Assembly: GCA_934167735.1 (NCBI GenBank)
Contig: CAKPLV010000025.1
Location: 1 to 9,559, forward strand
Direction: 5' to 3'
Length of the DNA stretch: 9,559 nt
From: an uncultured Clostridia bacterium
GTDB taxonomy: Bacteria > Bacillota > Clostridia > TANB77 > CAG-508
Shown: one piece after another, positions 4,624 to 9,559 of the stretch
Layout of the letters: the number at the start of each line of letters is the position of its first letter
Position numbering within the stretch: position 1 is the stretch's first letter
The notes under the pieces: generated by a model
Databases searched by the model: none
What the model saw: the letters and a program-made list of their open reading frames with translations, nothing else
Told to the model about the DNA's origin: nothing
Made by a program: the position numbers and the translations under genes

Positions 4624-7191
4624 TTATTTCTCTATCCATTTAACTAAATCAAGATTTTCACTATCAAGTAACATTTCATGTTGTGGCATAACTCTGAATG
4701 TATATCCATAATTTCCACCAGAAGTTAAATCTATTTTTGTTACATAATAATATTTCTTATTTTCTTCATCAGATCTTTCTATTTTCATTGGAATTACTTT
4801 AACATTTTGAACAGATCCATCTTCTAAGAATTTTCCATAATATGCTTCAACTCTTATATGATTTACATCTACATTTGGTAGAGTTACTGCACATCTAACT
4901 TCAATTTGAGCTCCTGCATCAACTGTAATGTCATCAGCATTATTTTCTATTTGTTCAATTTGTATGTCTTTCCAATTTGCACTTATGTCTCTTTTCCAGC
5001 TATTATATTCTGTAACCTTTTCTAGGTTTGTATAATATGTTTTTGTTAGTTTGCAAAGTGGCATGTATAATTGATTTGTATAATCAACTAACATTCTTGC
5101 TGTGCTATATCTTCCTCCTGTTGAAATTATTGAATTTTTCATTAATTCAATCCAGTTCTTTGATATTCCACTTTTATCTTTGTCATAATATATTGGAATA
5201 ATTTTGTTTTCTAATGTTGAATACATACTTTCACTATCAGCTTTGTCTTGTTCTTCATAAGATGGATATTCAGCATTTGTTCCAATTGTCCATCCATTTT
5301 TTTGATTATATCCTTCAGCCCACCATCCATCTAGTACACTAAAGTTTATAACTCCATTAACTGATGCTTTTTGTCCACTTGTTCCTGATGCTTCCATTGG
5401 TCTTCTTGGATTGTTTAACCAAACATCAACACCACTTACCATATATCTTGATATTTCTATATTATAGTTTTCAAGTAAGAATATTTTTCCTTTGAATTGT
5501 GGTTTCATTGATATTTCATTGATATATCTAACAAGTTCTTGTCCTTCTTTGTCTGCTGGATGTGCTTTTCCTGCAAATATTAATTGTACTGGTCTTTGTT
5601 CATCATTTAGTATTTGTGTTATTCTCTCTAAATCTTTGAATATTAATGTTGCTCTTTTATATGTTGCAAATCTTCTTGCAAACCCTATTGTTAAAGCATT
5701 TGGATTTAGTTTTGATGTTATTTCATTAATTTCATCATAACTTACTCCTTCTCTTCTAAGTCTTTGAGTAACATTTTCTTTTACCAATGATAATAATTTT
5801 ATTTTTCTGTCTGTATGTACTTTCCATAATTTATCATCTGGAATTGATTTTATTTTTTCCCAAACGAAATCTTCATGCATATTGTCTTGCCAATATGGAA
5901 TTAAATATTTGTTATATAATTCTTTTAATTTTGGTGCTAACCATGTACATGTGTGAATTCCATTTGTTACATATGTAATTGGTGATTCACTAGGTGCTAT
6001 ATGTGGCCATACATCAGCAAATAATTCTCTCGATACTTCACCATGTAATTTACTTACACCATTTTTCTTTCCTGCAATTTTTAATGCAAATATTCCCATA
6101 TTGAATCCTGGTTCTAATCCTTCACATGGTTTCATTCCAAGTTTTAAGAATTCTTCTCTTGATAGTCCTAGTCTTGGCCAGAAGTCTTTGAAATATTTTT
6201 CTACTAAACTTATTGGGAATATGTCATTTCCTGCTGGAACTGGTGTATGTGTTGTAAATACTGTTTTTGATGATGCTATATCTCTTGCAACATCAAATGA
6301 TACTTGTTGTTCTTTTATTGTATTTTTTATTAATTCTAGGTTTAAGAATGCAGAATGTCCTTCATTCATATGGTATACTGTTGGACGTAATCCTAATCTT
6401 CTTAATAAATTTACTCCTCCCATTCCAAGTATGATTTCTTGTCTAATTCTCATCTCTTGGTCTCCACCATATAATCTTGCTGTTGTATCTCTATCTTCTT
6501 CATTGTTTATATCTATATCTGAATCCATTAAATATAGTTTTACTCTACCTACATTTATTTCCCATACTTTTAAATATATTCTTCTCTTTGGAAATTTTAT
6601 ATATAGCATTAAATCATTACCATCTAAATCTTTTACAGGATTTATTGGTAAATCATATAAATTTAAATCTCTATATTCTGGTCTTTGCATTCCATATTTA
6701 TCTATTATTTGATTAAAATATCCATTTTTATATAATAATCCTACTGCTACTAATGGAATTCCTAAATCACTTGCTGATTTTAAGTGGTCTCCTGATAATA
6801 TTCCAAGTCCTCCTGAATAAATTGGTATTGTTTCATCTAATCCATATTCTGCTGAGAAATATGCTATTAAATCATTTCTATTGTCTGGATATTTTTGAGC
6901 AAACCATGTATTTTTGCTATTCATATATCCATTAAAATCTTCTACTACTTTATCATAATCTTTTAAAAATAATAAATCTTTTGATGCATCTTCTAACTTG
7001 GTTTGTTCTACAGATTTCAAGAATTTTACAGGATTTTTGTTACATGTTTCCCATAAATCTGGATCTATTTTTTTAAATAATCTTAAAAAATCTGTATTCC
7101 ATGACCACCATAAATTATTGGCTATTTCTGTTATTTTTCCTATTCTTTTTGGTAACTGTGGATTTACTGTTATCCTATTAAATACATACAT
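4624..7191 (-). CDS. glgP: Alpha-glucan (glycogen/maltodextrin) phosphorylase, GT35, DUF3417-containing type
   Basis: The enzyme uses phosphate to release glucose-1-phosphate from the non-reducing ends of alpha-1,4-glucans in the cytoplasm and depends on pyridoxal phosphate. The 855-residue length and N-terminus (NNLWWSWN at 26-32, the DUF3417 signature) place it in the TIGR02094 subgroup rather than the classic 800-residue muscle/E. coli MalP type. Visible motifs are AYFSAEYGLDE (110-120), YSGGLGILSGDHLKSASDLG (125-144), HMNEGHSAF (274-282), FTTHTPVPAGND (312-323), VTNGIHTCTW (408-417), GFARRFATYKR (503-513) and EASGTSGQKASVNG (600-613), whose Lys608 is the predicted PLP-binding residue. A beta-rich tail of about 100 residues follows. 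The ATG at 7191 has AGGAGGA 6 nt upstream. The gene has its own promoter and terminator and sits near a debranching enzyme, its functional partner. The gene name is by function; substrate (storage glycogen or imported maltodextrin) cannot be told apart here. Confidence 0.95.
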   Translation of the reverse strand: MYVFNRITVNPQLPKRIGKITEIANNLWWSWNTDFLRLFKKIDPDLWETCNKNPVKFLKSVEQTKLEDASKDLLFLKDYDKVVEDFNGYMNSKNTWFAQKYPDNRNDLIAYFSAEYGLDETIPIYSGGLGILSGDHLKSASDLGIPLVAVGLLYKNGYFNQIIDKYGMQRPEYRDLNLYDLPINPVKDLDGNDLMLYIKFPKRRIYLKVWEINVGRVKLYLMDSDIDINNEEDRDTTARLYGGDQEMRIRQEIILGMGGVNLLRRLGLRPTVYHMNEGHSAFLNLELIKNTIKEQQVSFDVARDIASSKTVFTTHTPVPAGNDIFPISLVEKYFKDFWPRLGLSREEFLKLGMKPCEGLEPGFNMGIFALKIAGKKNGVSKLHGEVSRELFADVWPHIAPSESPITYVTNGIHTCTWLAPKLKELYNKYLIPYWQDNMHEDFVWEKIKSIPDDKLWKVHTDRKIKLLSLVKENVTQRLRREGVSYDEINEITSKLNPNALTIGFARRFATYKRATLIFKDLERITQILNDEQRPVQLIFAGKAHPADKEGQELVRYINEISMKPQFKGKIFLLENYNIEISRYMVSGVDVWLNNPRRPMEASGTSGQKASVNGVINFSVLDGWWAEGYNQKNGWTIGTNAEYPSYEEQDKADSESMYSTLENKIIPIYYDKDKSGISKNWIELMKNSIISTGGRYSTARMLVDYTNQLYMPLCKLTKTYYTNLEKVTEYNSWKRDISANWKDIQIEQIENNADDITVDAGAQIEVRCAVTLPNVDVNHIRVEAYYGKFLEDGSVQNVKVIPMKIERSDEENKKYYYVTKIDLTSGGNYGYTFRVMPQHEMLLDSENLDLVKWIEK

Positions 7192-7197
7192 CTTTTT

Positions 7198-7204
7198 TCC
7201 TCCT
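7198..7204 (-). promoter_or_regulatory. Ribosome binding site of glgP
   Basis: AGGAGGA, a near-perfect match to the anti-Shine-Dalgarno sequence, lies 6 nt before the ATG at 7191. Confidence 0.85.
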
Positions 7205-7244
7205 AAGTTCTTCTCTTTCTTTTTCTTTTTGTAATTTCTTTCAT

Positions 7245-7273
7245 ATTATCTACTAATTTTCTTTTTTTGTCAA
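7245..7273 (-). promoter_or_regulatory. Sigma-A-type promoter of glgP
   Basis: A perfect -35 TTGACA (7268-7273) and a -10 GATAAT (7245-7250) are separated by 17 nt. Predicted transcription start is near 7238, giving an A/G-rich leader of about 47 nt. The -35 lies only a few bases past the holA stop codon, and no terminator separates them, so glgP may also be reached by read-through. Confidence 0.8.
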
Positions 7274-7277
7274 CATT

Positions 7278-8297
7278 TTATGAACAATATGTGCAAAGTA
7301 TTGATTCCAAGCCAATATTAAGGTCTATTAGTCCTATTTTATACTTGTAATCTAAGTCTTCTAATTCTTGTAATATCTTCTTTAATTCTGTGCTTTTAAA
7401 ACTTTGCGCTTGCATTTTATATTTATTTACTAAAAATACTTGATTTGGTTTTAAATTTAAACTTTGTGCTATATCTTTATTATATGCAATTGCAATTTTT
7501 ACAAAATATAATTTTTTGAAGTGATTATATAATGTAATTAATATTTTTTGAATAGGCTCTTTTGAAGCTATCAAATTATTTAATACTATCATTGCATCTT
7601 TTACATTTTTTTTACCTAAATTGTCTGTTAAATCAAATATTATGCTTTCTAATTTTTTTATACATAATAAATCAATGTCTTTTTTTTCTATTTTTCCGTT
7701 TTCTCCAGCATATTCAATCAATTTTCTAATTTCATTTATTAGATCTTGCATATTTGTCCCACATGATTCTATTAAATATTGTAATGTGCTTTCATCAACA
7801 TTTACTTTATATACATTACATATATTTTTTAGTCTTTTTATTATTTGAAAAGGCTTTTGTTCTTCAAAATTACATATTGTTCCTAATTTTTCTATTGTAT
7901 TATAGATTGAATTTTTTTCTACTTCATTTTCTATAAATATAAGGATTACTGAACTCTCAATTATTTCTGTGTTTTCTTTTATATAATCATTGATTTTGTC
8001 TTTTAACTCTTTACTTACTCCACCAACTCTTCCTTTTCCTTCTCTTTTAAAGATTCCTGTATTTTTTGCAATAATTAATTTTTTTTCATATCCAAAAGCT
8101 GGTGTTTCTATATCTGATATTAATTCTTGTATATTACTTTCATCAATTAATATATAATTAATTCCTTTTACCATTTCTCCAAATGATTTTTTCATTTTTT
8201 TCAATTGTTGATCAAGTAAAAATACTTCTTCTCCATATAATAAATAGATTCCTTTGTATTGTGTCTGTTTTTCTAGTTCTTCAATTTTAACTAACAT
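7278..8297 (-). CDS. holA: DNA polymerase III, delta subunit (clamp loader)
   Basis: HolA is the subunit of the DnaX clamp-loader complex that opens the DnaN sliding clamp. The 339-residue length is typical. The N-terminal AAA-like domain shows IYLLYGEEVFLLDQ (17-30), the family hallmark LxGxExFL, and ETPAFGYEKKLIIAKN (64-79). The middle carries LQYLIESCGTNMQDLINEIRKL (172-193), and the C-terminal domain shows IIFDLTDNLGKKN (219-231), a helix with PIQKILITLYNHFKKL (248-263) and DYKYKIGLIDLNIGLE (316-331). No Walker A lysine motif is present, as expected because delta does not bind ATP. The ATG at 8297 follows the debranching-enzyme stop by 8 nt and its ribosome binding site overlaps that stop, so the two are co-transcribed and probably translationally coupled. 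Finding this replication gene between two glycogen enzymes is unusual. Confidence 0.93.
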   Translation of the reverse strand: MLVKIEELEKQTQYKGIYLLYGEEVFLLDQQLKKMKKSFGEMVKGINYILIDESNIQELISDIETPAFGYEKKLIIAKNTGIFKREGKGRVGGVSKELKDKINDYIKENTEIIESSVILIFIENEVEKNSIYNTIEKLGTICNFEEQKPFQIIKRLKNICNVYKVNVDESTLQYLIESCGTNMQDLINEIRKLIEYAGENGKIEKKDIDLLCIKKLESIIFDLTDNLGKKNVKDAMIVLNNLIASKEPIQKILITLYNHFKKLYFVKIAIAYNKDIAQSLNLKPNQVFLVNKYKMQAQSFKSTELKKILQELEDLDYKYKIGLIDLNIGLESILCTYCS

Positions 8298-8301
8298 GTT
8301 T

Positions 8302-8307
8302 TCACCT
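8302..8307 (-). promoter_or_regulatory. Ribosome binding site of holA overlapping the upstream stop codon
   Basis: AGGTGA, 4 nt before the holA ATG, shares bases with the TAG stop (8306-8308) of the debranching-enzyme gene. This layout favours handover of ribosomes from one gene to the next. Confidence 0.7.
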
Positions 8308-9559
8308 ATTTTCCTAATATTATTCTAAATACTTCTGCAACACTCCATGCTTGAGCAATAGTTCCTTTTGGTAAATATGGTTTTCTTGAATCATATATTT
8401 CAGCAATACTTCCAATACAACCTCTTTCATTAATTTCTTTGGTGAATGTTTTTGTAACATTATTACGAAAATCATTTAACATATCTTCATATTTTAATTT
8501 TTCATTTTTATCTTTTTCAGATTTTATAATATTTTTTAAACTATCATAATATAGTCCTAAAAGCAATGTCCATGTTATTCCTTGATGATAACTAAAGTCT
8601 CTTCTAAAACTATCTCCTTCGTATATTTCTACATAGTTTTCTTCACCTTTTGCTAATGTCTTTAATCCATAATTATTTAATAATTTTTTAGTTACTGTAT
8701 TTATCATTTCTTTTGCTTCTACAGATTTTGGATCAAGTATTTGATATGTTAATGATGTTGCAAATAACTGATTTGGTCTGATTTTCGAATCTCCTATTAC
8801 ATCATATAAACATTTTCTTCTTTTATTATAGAATTTTTCTACAAATGATTTCTGACATTTATTTGCAAGATTTTCACAATTTTTTGCTTTTTCTTTATCT
8901 TTGTGTTTTAATGCTAATTCTTGCATAACTTTTAATGCGTTATACCATAATGCGTTTATTTCTACTACTTTTCCATTTCTAGGTGTAACTGCAACTCCTG
9001 CATATTTTACATCCATCCATGTGTTTTGGGTATATTCTGTTCCTGATACTATTAATCCATCTGAATCTAAATAGATATTATTATCATCTAAGTCTATTCC
9101 TTCTTCATAGTTTGAGATTATACTTGCAAGTTTTGGATATAGTTCTTGTTCAACAAATTCAAAGTCATCTGTATATCTTAAATATTTTTCTACTTGCTCA
9201 AATAATAATAATGAAGCATCAACACTGTTATATAATGGTCTACTATCTTCTTCTGCATATGCATTTGGAATTAGCCCATATTTCATATCTCTAACACATG
9301 TTTTTAGAACTTTTTTTGCTATTTCAAACTTTTTAGGTATTAATAATATTCCTTCAAATGAAATAAGTGTATCTCTCATCCAATCTAGAAACCATGGATA
9401 TCCAGCTATAAGTGAATATGTATTAAATAATGGTCTTTTTATTACAAAATTATCTGTTGCAATTAAAAATGTTTTTATTAATTCATCATTTTTATTTTCT
9501 TTTCTGTTATCTATTAATAATGAATTGTTAAATCCTTCTACTAGTCTTATTATTTCATT
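8306..9559 (-). CDS. Glycogen debranching enzyme, C-terminal amylo-alpha-1,6-glucosidase domain (partial)
   Basis: Only the C-terminal 417 residues are inside the window; the frame is open at 9559 and an ATG at 9379 is internal, because the conserved motif LIAGYPWFLDW lies just upstream of it. The domain (GDE_C, PF06202; GH133-like) hydrolyses alpha-1,6 branch stubs left by phosphorylase. Visible motifs, numbered from the window edge, are GYPWFLDWMRDTLIS (53-67), where Met replaces the common Gly of WGRDT, then NTWMDVKYAG (179-188), VTPRNGKVVEINALWYNAL (191-209), FSYHQGITW (322-330) and the closing KGTIAQAWSVAEVFR (398-412). These are the signature blocks of prokaryotic and archaeal debranching enzymes with an (alpha/alpha)6 barrel. 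The N-terminal domain (GDE_N) is expected upstream, outside the window. The stop at 8306 is followed after 8 nt by holA. With glgP downstream this forms a glucan-degradation set. Confidence 0.93.
   Translation of the reverse strand, partial: NEIIRLVEGFNNSLLIDNRKENKNDELIKTFLIATDNFVIKRPLFNTYSLIAGYPWFLDWMRDTLISFEGILLIPKKFEIAKKVLKTCVRDMKYGLIPNAYAEEDSRPLYNSVDASLLLFEQVEKYLRYTDDFEFVEQELYPKLASIISNYEEGIDLDDNNIYLDSDGLIVSGTEYTQNTWMDVKYAGVAVTPRNGKVVEINALWYNALKVMQELALKHKDKEKAKNCENLANKCQKSFVEKFYNKRRKCLYDVIGDSKIRPNQLFATSLTYQILDPKSVEAKEMINTVTKKLLNNYGLKTLAKGEENYVEIYEGDSFRRDFSYHQGITWTLLLGLYYDSLKNIIKSEKDKNEKLKYEDMLNDFRNNVTKTFTKEINERGCIGSIAEIYDSRKPYLPKGTIAQAWSVAEVFRIILGK

Noticed and set aside
9305..9379. ATG at 9379 as the true start of the debranching-enzyme gene
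   Set aside because: The frame is open to the window edge and the residues just upstream (GYPWFLDW) form one of the most conserved blocks of the family, so this ATG is an internal methionine.

Overview
This AT-rich window looks like the chromosome of a low-GC Gram-positive bacterium, most likely an uncultured gut-type clostridium. The reasons are the strong preference for A/T-ending codons, consensus purine-rich ribosome binding sites, sigma-A-type promoters, sortase-linked surface proteins and a Firmicutes-style HolA. TGG encodes all the tryptophans and no TGA needs to be read as sense, so the standard bacterial code fits. Species cannot be named from sequence alone. Every gene lies on the minus strand, so reading order runs from position 9559 down to 1.

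Region A (9559 to 4579) is a glycogen/alpha-glucan breakdown block with a replication gene inside it. It starts with the C-terminal 417 residues of a glycogen debranching enzyme that runs off the window. The gene for DNA polymerase III delta (holA) follows after 8 nt, with its ribosome binding site overlapping the upstream stop codon. Next comes an 855-residue alpha-glucan phosphorylase (glgP type) with its own strong promoter at 7245-7273, ended by an intrinsic terminator at 4579-4610. The debranching enzyme and the phosphorylase are complementary: phosphorylase shortens outer chains and debranching enzyme removes the branch stubs.

Region B (4502 to 1) is a cell-surface operon behind a near-consensus promoter (4457-4485). 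Its -35 box lies inside a perfect 11-bp inverted repeat (4475-4502), a candidate operator. The order is: an unrecognised secreted protein with an LPITY-type C-terminal sorting signal, a sortase overlapping it by 17 nt, and then a very large adhesin-like protein. The adhesin has a membrane-spanning N-terminus, an Asn-rich linker, four DUF11-type modules and at least three full Cna_B repeats. Its reading frame is broken once, at about 921-924, between the fourth DUF11 module and the Cna_B repeats. The Cna_B part has no start codon of its own for more than 600 nt, so it is the continuation of the same gene, and the break is either a real mutation or an assembly error. The gene continues beyond position 1.

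No RNA genes, insertion sequences, CRISPR arrays or phage genes are visible. The most notable points are the non-canonical LPITY substrate beside its sortase, the frameshift in the adhesin, the palindrome over the surface-operon promoter, and holA sitting between two glycogen genes.
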